Positions 11,441 through 24,593 of a stretch of DNA of 64,000 bases are shown piece by piece. A program made the translations under genes and the position numbers. Within the stretch, counting starts at the first letter, position 1, and each line of letters begins with the position of its first letter. Source of the stretch: Penium margaritaceum. Taxonomy: Eukaryota; Streptophyta; Zygnematophyceae; Desmidiales; Peniaceae. The stretch spans positions 6,338 through 70,337 of the forward strand of contig SZWC01009552.1 in assembly GCA_023375785.1 (NCBI GenBank), written 5' to 3'. The notes beneath the pieces are model-generated. The model was not told the origin of the DNA. It did not search any database and saw only the letters and a list, made by a program, of their open reading frames with translations.

Positions 11441-11800
11441 ATTTCCAGTTGTGCAGACTTTCTCACCAAATCGCTTAGCAATGGGATGTTCAAGGCTGTT
11501 ATACTTATTGTTGGTATGCTACTTGCACGTGATCCCCCTGGTTGATGTGCATACTCCTTGTCAGTCACTGTTGTTGATGCGGCTTTGTGTTTTTTTGCTC
11601 TGAGTGGTGTGTGGGGTGGTCGTCTGTTGTGACTGCAAGACACGCAACTGACCTCTTGACTACGCCCACGTACACACACCATCATTGCATGTTACTAAAC
11701 TAACATGGCGGCAGGGACCCCACGTCCACCCATTTGTGGGGGTGGCCCGGTCGACCAGATGCTATCACCTAGCTCGCTTGTGACTCCCGTTTTTCTCTTG
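11441..11800 (+). mobile_element. Fragment of an old family B copia: RNase H tail and start of 3' LTR
   Basis: Plus-strand translation of 11446-11545 gives ADFLTKSLSNGMFKAV, the usual end of copia RNase H. From about 11615 the sequence (GTGGTCGTCTGTTGTGACTGC, then CAAGACACGCAA, CCTCTTGACT) matches the start of the E4 3' LTR (34355-34412, minus). The rest of the element is missing or beyond recognition. Confidence 0.6.
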
Positions 11801-12199
11801 TTGCCTCTTGCTACCTTTTATAGACAAGGATTCTAACTCCTTAACGTTGACACTGCCATGGCTCTAGCATGTTCCCTTGCATGGTATGGTGCTTAAACAG
11901 GCAGTTGCCACCACCTACAACTCGTTCATGACCCAGTTGCATAGAATTCCCGAATCTGCATATGGTGCTTCTTTCGACTTGTCATTCGGACAGCCAAGGA
12001 GCTCACCTAACTGTTGGGTTCTAGCCAACGTTTTTTTTGAAGCCTTAAACTGGGTTGGTCTGTTTCACATGGGTTGTTTGGACTTGTGTACTTCTGCGCC
12101 CGCATGCGGAAAAAATGTGTTGTCTTGTTCTAGTTTTGCCCTTAGCCTCACATACTTCCAAGCATTTCTACGTCGTCTTTAAACCTTTTCAGCCGTTTA
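11801..12199. other. Unassigned stretch before E2
   Basis: No gene or repeat end that I can support. It may be the rest of the old family B LTR. It ends with GTTTA (12195-12199), the target duplication of E2. Confidence 0.4.
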
Positions 12200-12815
12200 T
12201 GTTGAATTTCGTTGGCCACTCGCATCTCTATGCCCTCTTGTCTCCACCCCTTCATGCACACACGTGTACAGGTTAAAATGACAATGGCCTTCACCTGGGG
12301 AGACGTCATGCAAACTCACCGTGGTTGGAGCCTCTGGCATCATGAAGAGAGTGTACGGCCCAGGAGTGCCCTATAGCACATGCATGGCCATTGCATTACT
12401 TTCTTTGACTTTCTGCTCTTGCGGTAGATGCTAGGGTTCATAAATTCCCTGCCATGCCCTACATCATGTTTGCCTGTTTGTGAGTGTTTTGGGGGAGTTG
12501 CGTATTTCCCGGGTGCTGATCCTTAGGGGGCCACTGTGCCGGTTCTGATCGTGCACTGTTGAGTAGCCGTCCTTGGCTTTATACCGAGTGGTCGGGCTCG
12601 ACCCCCGGGTGGCGGCACATGCCCACCTGAGCGTGATGCTTGGTGCGGGTGCGTGCTCACCGGTGTCTTACTCTCCCACTCCTCTCACTTTCGCTGTCTT
12701 GGTGACATCAGAGTTGAATGGCAAGCATTGACCGCATCCATGGCATGCCTTGTGCTCTACTATGCTCACCCATTCCGTCTCACACAGCTCATCTAGGAAG
12801 CTACCCAGCAACTTC
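12200..12815 (+). repeat. 5' LTR of E2
   Basis: About 616 bp, starting TGTTGAATTTCGTTGGCC. A TATA-like TTTATA at 12578-12583 and the foldable GGTCGGGCTCGACC block just after it mark the likely core promoter. It ends at the primer site TGGTATCAGAGC (12816-12827). Confidence 0.9.
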
Positions 12816-12827
12816 TGGTATCAGAGC
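12816..12827 (+). other. Primer-binding site of E2
   Basis: TGGTATCAGAGC, the initiator-Met tRNA primer site typical of plant copia elements. Confidence 0.93.
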
Positions 12828-12929
12828 AGTAAGGATCGACCTTACAGTCCTCCATTTCTAGGCCTGTGAGATCATTGTTAAGGAATCGGCATCCTCAGTG
12901 AGGCCACGGCGTTCTTGCAACAGCTCACC

Positions 12930-14320
12930 TTCTGGTGGGCTCGCGGCACTCTCAATAGCACGAGTCAGTTGAAATCTTGCCAATCTCCTTCACTCGCCAT
13001 ATTTGTCTCAGCAGTATCGTGGGTTACTCCATCTTCGGAACCCAAAACAGATCTCTACCCATACTCACCCCGCATCAGCAATCTGCTCATCGCAGGCATC
13101 CACACCCCTGCCATCACATTGGGCCTCATCATCTGCTAGGTCCTTCACTCTGTCGTGCGGTGTCACCCTTCTCAGTGACTACCGGTGTCGTCTCACCACT
13201 ATCGGTGGTCGATCTTGCACCCCAGTGCGACCACTCTCTCACGCAACTCTTGACCCTTCGTGCACAGCAACCTCTGTCTGACAACCTCCGACACTTGAGC
13301 ACCACAGTCGTATACTCTGATATTGTGCCTCTCACGGCCTCCCAGCTCCATGTCACGATGCTCCACGCAGTCACATCTCTTGGCTGCATTTACAGTCCTA
13401 ACACGGCCACACTGCATTCACCTCCTCTCGACGGACCACCGGATGAAAGCCTTGAATCTCCACGCACAGCAGCCCGTTACGCCGATCGAGGGTGGGAGAA
13501 CCTGCAAGTATTTGATGAATCCTCCCCCACCGACAACGACTTCCCGTTGTGGGTACGCATGCTCGAAACCTCCTACTAGCACGAGGACTTCGCTGAGGCA
13601 GCTCAACGTGAGTGTGAGGATATAGATCACCAAGTGTACACGGCGGACGATCTTCCGCCGTCACCGCCTCCTCCTTCGAGCATGCACCCTCCTCGCGACT
13701 CCGAGTCAGCGAACCCAGCTCCTTCAGCAGAACCTACTCCTGCTCCATCTCCCTCAGCAGCTGCATCCACCGGTCCATCAGCGGCACAAGGGGTTCTAGG
13801 GGTCATACCCGTTCTACCTGTTCACACAGACTTTGTTGGTTTGGCCGGTGCCATTCTCGACGTAGCGGCTGGAGCTGCTACAACCTTTGCAGCTACGGCT
13901 CGGGCTTGCAGAGCCCTTACACAGACTGTAGTTGGTCGTGTAAGAGAAGCATACGCACACGCTGCAGCATCTCTTACGCTGCTTGCCACTACCGCAGCAA
14001 ACATCGCGACACAGGTGACTACAGCAACAGCTTCTGTGGCAACTGCAACCTCCTATGCAGCGGACGCAACATCCAGTGCTGTCACCTCCATTCGTTCATC
14101 CACCTCAGTCGCAGTGTTGACTCCTATTGGCGTCCCTCGTGACCTCACACCCCTTCTCACCATAGGTGTCCTCATCGCATCAGCATCGGCCGCTGTGGCG
14201 GGAGACACCGTCACGGGCTTTCTCTGCTTCACTATGGCCATCGCAGGGTGGGTGGCAGTCCTCTCCTCCTCTGCTGCAGTCGTGGTCCCCCCTCTCTTCA
14301 CTCTGCTGTCTCGCCATTAG
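12930..14320 (+). pseudogene. E2 ORF0: extra coding region upstream of gag
   Basis: Fills the space between primer site and gag. The first part ends FPLWVRMLETSY near 13579 and has DGPPDESLESPRTAAR, as in E1. The last part (open from 13634 to 14320, 228 codons) has a Pro/Ser/Ala-rich N-terminus, an Ala/Thr/Ser-rich, probably helical middle with ANIATQVTTATASVATA, then hydrophobic segments TIGVLIASASAAVAG and GFLCFTMAIAGWVAVL, and ends FTLLSRH. It stops 109 bases before the gag start. I know of no family with this protein. A membrane-hairpin accessory protein is an inference from composition. A leader sequence with chance frames is the alternative, but conservation between E1, E2 and E4 speaks against it. 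Confidence 0.72.
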
Positions 14321-14429
14321 TTCAGTGAGATTTTCCGCACTGCTCAGTACTGGATTGCATCTCACTTTATCACATTCTTTTCCTCCCCCTCTCTCGCACT
14401 TCCATTGTCACTAGCTACTCCCTATCATC

Positions 14430-15665
14430 ATGCCAGGGCCAGAGGAGACTATAGAGGCACTGCAGACCGCTCTTAGTGAGGCCCAAGCAGCTCGTCGCAA
14501 AGTTGAGGATGAACTACAACAGGGACGTGAGGCTCAGTATGAGTTAGCCACCACTGTAGCTGCATCGGTTATAGGGCGTCTCCGCACTGTTCCAGGCCTT
14601 TCCACTGTCCTTCCAGCTGATGAGAGCACATCTGTTGATTCCTCTGTTCCCCCAAAGGGTGGTGTTCCTATCTCCTCCTCTCCCGCTCTCTCCGCGGAAA
14701 CACTTGCCCGGGTGCCGCTTCCAGCCAGGCGAAAGGACTTTGAGACACAACCGCCTGAGTTCACGTCTAAGCTCACCTTCACCTCCTGGGAATCGTGCTT
14801 CAGCTCATGGGCTTAGGGTTAACTGATTTGGGAGTACTACTCCCCTACCAAATCGCCATTCTCACCTCAGCCTGCTGAGGCCGCCCATGCAATGTGGGCT
14901 CTCATCATTGCAGGGCCAGAGAGCCTTCTCGATGAGATTGGTATGCACAATGCCGACCCCACATGTGGTACCCCTAATGACCCCGTTGGTGCCTATGCCC
15001 TCATTCGTCGCCGCAAGACCGTGACTGGACATGCTGCCCAGAGTGCTCTGACTGTCCAGTTTAACACCTTGCAGATGCGTCCTGACGAGACTGCAGACGA
15101 GTGTTGGGCCCACAGTTTGCGCTTGTTGTGTGACTTGGACAGGGCGGCTCTGGGTCCTCTCTTCGCCTGCCTGTCCATTGTCGCTGGTCTTATCCCTGAA
15201 CTGTCTGATCTCTACCTTCACGTTTTCCAAGAAGAGCTCAAGCGGCTCTCTGTTGCCCCGGTCCCTACGGACTCCCCACCAGGGATCGGCCCTCTCTTTG
15301 ACTTTACTGCCTCCCGGCACACAGACTGGTGGAACGCCCTACAGAACAAGCACATGCACCGCGCTGCACTCGCTGCAATAACCACCTCATCATCATCCTC
15401 CTCGCCTACATTTGTCACCTCCCCTTCCCCCTCGTCTTCTCATGTAGTAGCACATCCCACTCAAGCTACCTCTCGTGGGGGGGTGGTGGTTCTGGTCGGG
15501 AGATTGGCCGTGGTGGTAAGGGGCATGAAGGTGGTCATGGTGGCAAGACCCTCTCTTCCACTACCGCCGATGTCACCTGCTGGAACTGCGGCGCCACTGG
15601 CCACCTTTGTTATTTGGTTTTTAAGTTGGCCACTGGCCACTCTGCGCCCAAATGCTCCTCGTGAT
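14430..15665 (+). pseudogene. E2 gag region
   Basis: Starts MPGPEETIEALQTALSEAQ. It contains LTFTSWESCF, then GPESLLDEIGMHNADPT, VTGHAAQSALTVQFNTLQM and LIPELSDLYLHVFQEELKR, which resemble the UBN2-type copia capsid. A CCHC-like knuckle with CWNCGATGH lies near 15575-15605. The region is broken. Confidence 0.85.
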
Positions 15666-16229
15666 GATGCGCATCTCGCCTCCTCAATGCGTACTCACTG
15701 GGCACGTACGGCCGTGACCGCCTCCTCTATTACGGTGGCAATGATGGTTGCATCTTCCTCGTCCACTTCCTCTGCCTCAGCGCTCACCACCACTCTGGCA
15801 CCCCTTCAGCCGTCACCTCCTGCCGGTCCTTGGGGCTGGATTTTGCCTCCACTCGGTCCTCCATACTACGGAACCCCATCGTCTCACTACTCTGCGCCCT
15901 CTTGGACCCGTGACGATGGTCACTTCTCCGATCGCTCCTCCGACCACTCCTCGGACTGCTCCTCTGATCGTCGTGACGAGGAACGCACTCTTGAGCGACG
16001 GCTGGGGAACTACTTCACCTTTGCTCTCAGGGAGATGAGAGTGTGAGTGGCCGGTCACATGTGTCTATTTGTGAGTCCGATGCCACCCTTCGTGGTGCTG
16101 CGTCCGGTGATGTCCACGGGGTTGTGCCTGCTGATTGTGACTGGATTGAATAGTGGCAAACACATACGTTCTCCACTCGTCTAAGTGGCACATCTTCTCT
16201 CTCCTCACATGGCACCATTGTTGTCTGTC

Positions 16230-19200
16230 TTGTTCTCCCGTCCACTCGTGCATCCCGTGGCCTCTGGATCATTGGCTCAGGGGCCACACATCACATGACC
16301 TCCTGTCGCTCTTCCTTTGTGTCCATAGGGCCTGTTGGGTATGTTGGCTCAATGCGCACTAGCTCTGGCCAACTGCTCCCTGTCCAAGGTGTTGCCGTCG
16401 TTCACTTTGTCGGCCCTGGGGGCAGTATCTACCTTCACGATGTATTGTATGTGCCCGACCTTGAGGTCAGTCGTCTCTCTGTGACCACCCTAGACGACCA
16501 GGGCATGGACTTCTCGTCCAGCCGCGGTTTGGCCTCCATTGCTCTCCAATCAACTTGTCATGTTGTTTTACGTGGAGTGCGCTATGACCGTCTGTTTCAC
16601 GTCCCTCTTATGTTGCCATCGTCTTCCGCTGCATCTGCTCATGTTCATGTTGTTCCATCGTTGTCACCTGCTCGTGCTGATCTTCTACATCGTCGCATTT
16701 GTCACATTCACACTGCCGTTATACAACGCCTTCTCCGCCTTCGGCCTGCTCACGACCTTGACTCAGCCACGTTCGTACCTACTTCTTCTTCTTGCCTCCA
16801 CTATGCCAGTGGCGAGATGCACCGCTCCTCTTTCTCTATTGCTGAGTCCACTGCCTCCCATCCTCTTGACCTTGTCCATGCTGATGTCATGGGCCCCTTG
16901 CCCCAGGACTTTCTTGGTGGATTGGGTCACTATGTCTTGTGCCTGAATGATGACTTCTCTCGCTACCGCTGGGTCTTTGCCCTTCGTCAGAAAAGTGATG
17001 TCACTGACTTCCTTGAGTCGTGGCTTCCTCAAGCTGAGCGCGCCTGTCTCCGCCCATTGCGTGTCTTTCACAGCGACTAGGGAGGTGAGTCTTTTGGTCC
17101 CACCTCACGCTTTCTTGAGTCGCGTGGTATTCCTCTTGAGTCCTCTGTCCCCTACACCCCGTAGCAAAATGGTGTGCTCGAACGTTGGAATCGTACCCTT
17201 GCTGACAGTGTGCGCTCTCTTCTTCCCGCCTCTGGAAAGTCTTCCTTGTTTACATTTGAAACCATGTCCTACATGACTTGGGTCTATAACGGGGTCCCTC
17301 ATGGCCCTCTCCCTCACACGGTCACGCCCTTGGAACGATGGACGGGCCGACGTGCTGATCTCCGCCTTGCTCATGTCTGGGGCTGCCTTGCGTCCATCTG
17401 GCTTCATACGGACCAGCGATGGTAAGTTGTCTTCCCGTGGTCGCCTTTGTGTCTCCCTCAGTATTTCCTTGTGCTCCAAAGCGTGGAGCTTCTGGGACCC
17501 GTCCGGTTGTCGTGTCATTGAATCTCGCGATGCTCTTTTCTTTAAACACCTCTTTGAATGTCATGCGTCTCGTTACGGTGGTTTCCTCTCTCCGCCCTCT
17601 CGGGGTGGGCGAGGTCCTCTGCCCTCTAGGGCTGCTGTTCTCCCTTCTGTGCGTCCTTTGACACCCCCTACCTCCTCTTCCCCTTTGGGACCTCCTTCCT
17701 CGGATTCCCCTACTCCCGTGGAATCCCCTGCACTCTGTGACCCCCTTGAGCCATCTAACTCTCCTAAGCCCTCTGTCTCTCATTCGCCCTCTGACTCGCC
17801 TGCGCATCCCAACTCGTCCTCTTCCTCTAAGCCTGGTGCCACCTCCGCTTCCCCTTCCCTCTGCGCTGATTCTCCTTCTCCTTCAACCCGTGTGCCTCCG
17901 CGCCCCGTTGCGCCCTCTCCCATATTGCGTGTTTCTTCTGTCCCTCCTGTCTCACCCTACACACGTGGTGGTCGTCTCAGGACACTCCCATCTCACTCTC
18001 ACCCTGTTGTCTCTGGTGATCCTGGTCTTCAAGGTTTTGGCCTCGCAACCTCTGCTCTGTCTGTGAATGCCTCTGTGGTGCACCCCAGTACAGCACTTGG
18101 CTACTCTCTCATTGAACAAGAGTTCCACTCAGCTCTCTCCTCAACTGTAGCTGGGTATGTTGCTTCCTGCTTTGCTACCGCTGGTCTCTCTCCTCTCCCA
18201 CCTGAACCCTTGACTGTCCAGGCAGCTCGCACGGCCTCTGACTCCTCCCTATGGGAACAAGCCATGAAGGCCGAGCTCAATGTGTTGTCTGCATACGTGT
18301 ACGAGCTCGTGAACCTTCCACCTGGCCGCAAAGCTGTTACAGTCAAATGGGTCTACCGTCGCAAGCGGAACCCTGACACCACCGTTGAACAGTACAAGGC
18401 TCGTCTCACCGCAAAAGGATTTTTCTCAAATCCCGGGTGTTGATTTCGACGAGACCTTCGCCTCAGTTGGGCGCTACACCACAGCCAGGGCATTTCTTAG
18501 CCTCGTCGCTCAGCATGACTGGGAGCTAGAGCAGATGGATGTGAACAATGTCTTCTTGCACAGCAAGTTGGACGAGGAAATCTATATGGTACAGCCCCCC
18601 GGCTTCTCTGATGGAACAAACCAAGTGTGGCGCCTGCGCAAGGCACTCTATGGCCTAAAGCAGTCCCCACGCTACTGGAACCAAGAAATCACAGCGACCC
18701 TGGAGAAGGGAGGTTTTCGAAGAAGCGCTGTGGACCCTGCTCTATTCCTAAGTGCTCCCACCAAGCCGCTTGTCGCCATCCTCGTGTATGTGGATGATCT
18801 CCTGGTATTGCTTGGTCTCCTGACGCTACATCTGTTGTAGCCGCAAAGTCCCTCCTCCAAGTTGCATAGAAGATGGACCTTGGTCCAGCTCGCGTCTTTC
18901 TAGGGATGGAGCTAGAGCGTGATCGCGCGTGTCGCACCCTTCACGTTCATCAAGCTTCGTATGTCCGCAGCTTGGGAGAGTACTTTGGACCGCTCTTCAC
19001 GGCGATTCCTACAGCTTCTACACCTATGACCCCCTCAGGTCGTTCATAACTGAAGTCCCTCGACATGTCCAAACTGGGGGAGAACGGTCGATGTGACAGA
19101 CTACCTTTGGGTCATTGGTTCCCTGGTGTATCTTGCTACCACCACGCGTGTTGATGTTGCCTTTGCTGTGAATGTTCTGTCGCAATTCTCCCAGTGCCCC

Positions 19201-19770
19201 CGTGAGCACCATCTGGAGGCTGCCTTGCGGGTAGTGCGATATGCACTGTCCACCCCTTGTGTCAGGCTGTACTTTCGTGCACAGCCATCGATCATGGTGG
19301 ATGGCTTCACGGACAGTGACTAGGCACATGACTTAGACGCACGCAGCAGAACAGGATACATCTTTTTGGTTGGTGGAACTACAGTCTCCTGGAAAAGTGG
19401 CAAACAAGGATGTGTCGCTCGCAGCACAGCTGAGGCTGAGTATGTTGCTCTTGGCGCAGGCACATGTGAGGCTGCCTGGCTGTGTCGCCTGATGCAACTG
19501 TTTCGTGTTCCCATCCGTTGCATCACTCTGCGCTGTGACAATCAAAGCACAAAAGCCAAGAACAGTGGCATGCATCATTCACACACCAAGCACATCAACG
19601 TGGAGCATCACTTTGTTCGTGAGTGCATTGCTGCTGACATTGTCCGGGTTGCTTGGGTGGATACACGGCCTCAGAGAGTTGACTTTCTCACTAAGGTCCT
19701 CAGCCGAAATGTCTTCAAAAGTCTTGTTCATGCCGTCGGTCTCATCCGTCCCCATGACCCAGGTTGAGTT
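16230..19770 (+). pseudogene. E2 pol region (protease, integrase, RT, RNase H)
   Basis: In order: a GATHHMTSC protease-type motif (about 16275), GAG-pre-integrase (LLHRRICHIHT, ASGEMHRSSF), integrase core (LVHADVMGPLPQDFLGGLG, DDFSRYRWVFALRQKSDVTD; 16870-17070) and its C-terminal part (LERWNRTLADSVRSLLPASG), a Pro/Ser-rich linker, RT (KWVYRRKRNPD, QIPGVDFDETFASVGRYTTA, KALYGLKQSPRYWNQEI, YVDDLL; 18290-18840), and RNase H (VGGTTVSWKSGKQGCVARST, THINVEHHF-like, VDFLTKVLSRNVFK; 19370-19770). The Ty1/copia domain order is clear. Broken. Confidence 0.9.
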
Positions 19771-19858
19771 GCATGGTGTATCCCTCATCGCTCTGTTCAG
19801 CACAGCTTGGTGCCGTCTCCATGTGTGTGGGGTTGTATGCCTACGGGTCATGGGGGAG

Positions 19859-20477
19859 TGTTGAAGTTGATTGGCCACTCACATCTCTATGCCCTCTTGT
19901 CTCCACCCTCCATGCACACACGTGTACAGGTTAAAACAACAATGGTCTTCACCTGGAGAGACGTCATGCAAACTCACCATGGTTGGAGCCTCTAGCGTCA
20001 TGAAGCGACTGCACGACCCAGGAGTGCCCTCAGGCGCATGTATGGCCTTTCCATTACTTTCTACGACTTTCTGCTCTTGCGGTAGATGCTAGGGTTCGTA
20101 CATTCCCTGTCGTGCCCTACATCATGCTTGCCTGTTTGCGAGTGTTTTGGGGGAGTTGCATATTTCTCGGGTGCTGATCCTTAGGGGGCCACCGTGCCGG
20201 TTCTGACTGTGCACTGGTGAGTAGTCGCCCTCGGCTTTATACCGAGTGGTCAGGCTTGACACCCGGGTGGCGCCATATGCCCACCTGAACGTGATTCTCG
20301 GTGCGTGTGCATGCTCACCGGTGTCTTACTCTCTCACTCTCCCTCTAACCTTCGCTGTGTTGGTGACATCATATTTGAATGGCAAGAATTGACCACACCC
20401 ATGGCGTGCCTTGTGATCTATTGTGCTCACCCATTCCGTCTCGCATAGCTCATCTAGGAAGCTACCCAGCAATTCCG
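19859..20477 (+). repeat. 3' LTR of E2
   Basis: 619 bp starting TGTTGAAGTTGATTGGCC right after the purine tract ATGGGGGAG (19850-19858). It pairs with 12200-12815. Confidence 0.9.
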
Positions 20478-20994
20478 GTTTATCACGCGTACCATGCACC
20501 GTACTCTATGAGAGGACATTGCTTACACATTCTCCCCATGACTTAGAGTACTGTAGGCACAAAGGTGATGCACAAACTTCATGGGGCATCAGACCTTCAA
20601 CATCCGGCAAATAGTGAGAACCCGAGATTCATGTCAAGCTTGTGATGATGAAGTTGAGATGAGTCTTTGGCCCACTCTGCTCCTGTGCCGATTACAGTGC
20701 CCCACCACTAATTGGTGAAACTTGTGGATGCAATGAAAGAAGTGAAAGATGCCCCCATCACAAATGTGACAGCAGGACATTTGCATAACCTACACTCCCC
20801 ACACATCTGTTTAGCTCCATGCTGTTGTCAAATGGAAGATGAGGATGATCCTTCCTGACTCGTGCCATGCCATGCACTTGTGACACGGAGCCCACCCATG
20901 CACTCCTTCCACTCGTGATCTCATCCTTTTCTTCTCCCCTCGGACAAAAATCAGAAAAATGCCCAGCTGAAGGAAGCTCAACTCTTATGTCAGC
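20478..20994. other. Interval between E2 and the host gene
   Basis: About 515 bases downstream of the host gene stop. No coding region or clear polyadenylation signal seen. It probably holds the 3' flank of the arabinosyltransferase gene. Confidence 0.4.
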
Positions 20995-21353
<359 letters not shown>

Positions 21354-22438
21354 AGCATGCGAGGGTACTTGTCGGGGTGGTAGTTCACGTGCACTGTCAC
21401 CGGTACAAAGTTGTCGAACCTAGCCTGCTTGCGCACCTCCTTGAACAGTGTCTTACTGTTGAGGAAGTCGTAGAAGTCAAGTGCCCGCTTAGAGATGTGA
21501 AGGCCGTTGGTACTCGGGTGCGAAGGGAAGAACATCTCCTCATTGTAAACAGCCTGGTCCCACGCCTTCTCCCTCGCCAGCCGGCCAGCTACGCGGTCGA
21601 GGAGTTCAATGACCGCCTTGGTCGGACGGATGTAAAAGAGGCCGGAGTTGAAGACGAAGATGCGCATGGTGTGGGCGTACCGCGACCAGCCCATGGTCGG
21701 GTCGTCCCACGTGTCATCCCACCCGTACGCCGTGTTGTTGCTGAACCCGTCAGTCATGCCCTCCACGTCCACGTCCCTCTTCAGCCTGTCCCCCTCAAAC
21801 GGGTTCTGGAGAAACACAATGTCAATGTCTGACAGGAACACAGAATACCCCAGCGTCAGGAACTCGCGGATGAGGTGGAACTTGGACGACGAAATGGCGT
21901 GGTTGTCGCCCGTCCCTTGCTGTGTGGCTGCGATCCTAGCCTCCTGCCGGTACCACGGCACATCGTTCTCCTCACAGAGTCTCTGCGTGGCCTCGTCCAG
22001 AGCTACCACGATGTAGTTCTTGATGCCGGCGTGCTTGATCTGAGTGAACCATGTGATGAGCATGTCGCGGATGTTGATGTTGGAGATGCCCACAATAACC
22101 TCCTTGTTGATGGCCACGCGCTCCAGTACGTCAGCCAGGGCCTGGTTGCTGGACCTGTCCAGGGGCTCAAACAGCGGGCTGTGCCTCGGCCCGTACACAG
22201 TTCCAGGAGGCCCCGTCCTCCTCAGCGCCGCCGTCTGCTCATCTTCCTGTCCAGTCGTAGCAGCTCTTGCCGCATCCTCCTTCCTCTTCTTCTCCTTCAG
22301 TAGGGTCTCTACCTTGGTCGTCGTCTCCTCCTTCTGTCTCTCTGCTTCTTCCAGCTGGGCCTTGAGGGTCTCCACCTTCCTCTGCAGCAGTTCCCTCCGC
22401 TTCTGGATGCGCTCTGCTGCCTCTTCAGAACCTGCACT

Positions 22439-24446
22439 CTGGTGAAAAAGAACACATGCACAGAGAAGGGGCATGGGGGAAAAAATATATATCTTCACCG
22501 ACCAGGAGGCACAATGGCCAAGGCCAACATTACGCTGGCGAACCAGCTTATCAGCCAGGGACTGGTCGTACCCCCCCATCTTCGCGCAGTAAGCGGTAGT
22601 TAACGGGGTCGACCCCATGGCATCCGCTTTCTCTCCGTTTCAGAGTACCCATTCTATTACCAATGTACTACCCCATGGGTAGAGAAAGGGCATGGGGAGT
22701 GCAGATGTATTGAAGTCATGGGGACAGTGAACGTCCATGCTGAGCGGGGAGAGCATGCGGGCCACCAGGAGCCTTGCATTCCTATGCTGAAAGAGACCTG
22801 TGAAGCAACACAAGAGAAACCAAAAGTTTGCCTCGAAACCAGCTGAGACAACGGGCGTGACGTTGCTGGAAGGTTTTGCAGCACCCTTTCAGTGACGTGC
22901 CCCTGGTGGAAACACATCACCGCGAGTTGGAGGAGGCACAGCAACCATGGCCATTTGGTGCTGCCAACAGTGCATGGAATTGCATGAGCGGTGAATAGGC
23001 AGAGCGCCCAAGGAGCATCCAACAGAAGACACAGGTACTACTCTCAGACAGAAGTTCAGCAATGATTGACAGGGATGACTGCATGGATCCAATGTGAGAT
23101 ACGTCTGGTTGTGAACCAGTGAGAACGATATACTCCCAGAAAGGAGGTACCTCAGGACATGACAAGAGGTGGGGAGACGCAGCCCTACGTACAACACAAG
23201 GCTTGACTTGGCAGCCGGAGTGCAGCTCTCACTCAGACCTGATGAAATGTCTGTTGTTTCGATTGCAAGCAGAACGGTTCTCTGATGGAAATGTGAGAGA
23301 GATGCAGAAGTGCATTTTCTAGCGCAATACCCACAGCCCCACTACAACAAAAGTCATCGCAATCAACAGTCACTGTTGGGGAAGCAGGCTGTCATGGCAT
23401 GCTTGTGATCCAGCAAGCAGCAGATCGTTGAGCCAAACCAGCACAGCAGTGGCAAGGTGCGATGTCCTCTCCCATCCACTCAGCAACCCTGACCAGCGCC
23501 GACATCAATATTAGCACCACACTGCATTTGGCATCACCATCACCAGTGCGGTGCATTCAGCACCTACATCAGCACTGCTGCGGTACCAGCTGTAGCATCC
23601 GGTGATCCACCAGCACCACATGCTGCTGCCCCCATGCTCCAAGCTGTGTGCAGGAATCCGAGCCAGTGGTAGCTACGGACTTCATGACGATTAACCTGTC
23701 TGGAAACTTTGATTATGAGAAGCAAAGGACACAGTGCTGAAGGGAAGCCGCCACACTCATGCGACAGGTGCTGGCGACTGTGAAAATAGCTGGGTTCAAT
23801 ACATCCTCATGCAAACACAATTAATCCTACGAAAACCTTTCCAAACACGACGTCAGGAGTGGAGTCGTACTTGGATTGGAAAGGGTTTGGCCGTGCCAAA
23901 AGCCATGGCCAAAAGCAGGGCGTCATGGCAGCCGAGATTCATCAGGTCGGCCTACCAAATGGTATGATTCCACGCTGTCGATAAAACGTCAGGGCTACAG
24001 GCCTGAAACATACCTCAGAGCAGAGCCAGTCAGTCAGTCGTGCCTGATGCCAAGTGAGGTGACCACATCCTTTGTGCTACGTGCCCCAAAGTTCTGAAAG
24101 CGGTGTGAAAGCGACCGCTCTGGCAGCCTCAGGGCACACCACGCCACTGTTAATAGCCAAGTCATACATCTATCGATGTCGCAAAGGCTCTAAGCACACT
24201 GCCGCCGATAGACTTGTGCCGCTCTGTAACCACGGTGGTCGCTAGCCTCTTGGGCTCATCACATCAGAGGGCGGCTGATTCGAATGCTCTTACACAGCCA
24301 CAGAGAATCTCAAGGCCCGCAGCGTGAAAGGCACGTCGCCACTCCGTTCGAGGTGCGTTCACACGAGGTCAACGCTGCTCGATGCCCGTCAAAGCAATTT
24401 TAATGACTCCATTTTTCCACTTTTCCTTGGGTGACTTCTTGCTCAC
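22439..24446 (-). other. Intron 1 of the RRA-type gene
   Basis: 2008 bases. The donor reads GGG|GTGAGC (GT at 24446-24445), the acceptor TTCTTTTTCACCAG (AG at 22440-22439) after a pyrimidine-rich stretch. The reading frame of exon 2 stays open for about 180 bases into the intron, but that part has no family similarity. I see no nested element or gene inside. Confidence 0.8.
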
Positions 24447-24593
24447 CCCGGAGGAGTCGCCGAAGGACGAGTTCTCAAGGCCGCGGATGTGCCACAGCGC
24501 CGCCATCAGGCCCAACGACACGCCGAGCACGACCGCGAGAAACAGCTTCCGGTCAGATCCGCCGCCGCCCTGCGCTCTTGCATCTCGCTTCAT

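Larger units (their letters stand above)
12200..20477 (+). mobile_element. E2: full-length family A Ty1/copia LTR retrotransposon (fossil)
   Basis: About 8.3 kb with 5-bp flanks GTTTA (12195-12199 and 20478-20482). Order: 5' LTR, primer site 12816-12827, ORF0, gag, protease/GAG-pre-integrase, integrase, RT, RNase H, purine tract 19850-19858, 3' LTR. The LTRs differ by roughly 10 percent by eye over their first 185 bases, so it is older than or similar to E1. The coding part is broken but has fewer breaks than E1, perhaps about ten. It has the best preserved ORF0 of the window. Confidence 0.92.

Noticed and set aside
13634-14320. ORF0 as an envelope-like gene
   Set aside because: Envelope-like frames of plant copia elements lie after pol; this one lies before gag, and I see no signal peptide or cleavage pattern.
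22441-22618. Upstream extension of exon 2 to an ATG near 22618
   Set aside because: No similarity to RRA proteins, while a good acceptor at 22439 joins in phase with the membrane-anchor exon at 24447-24593.
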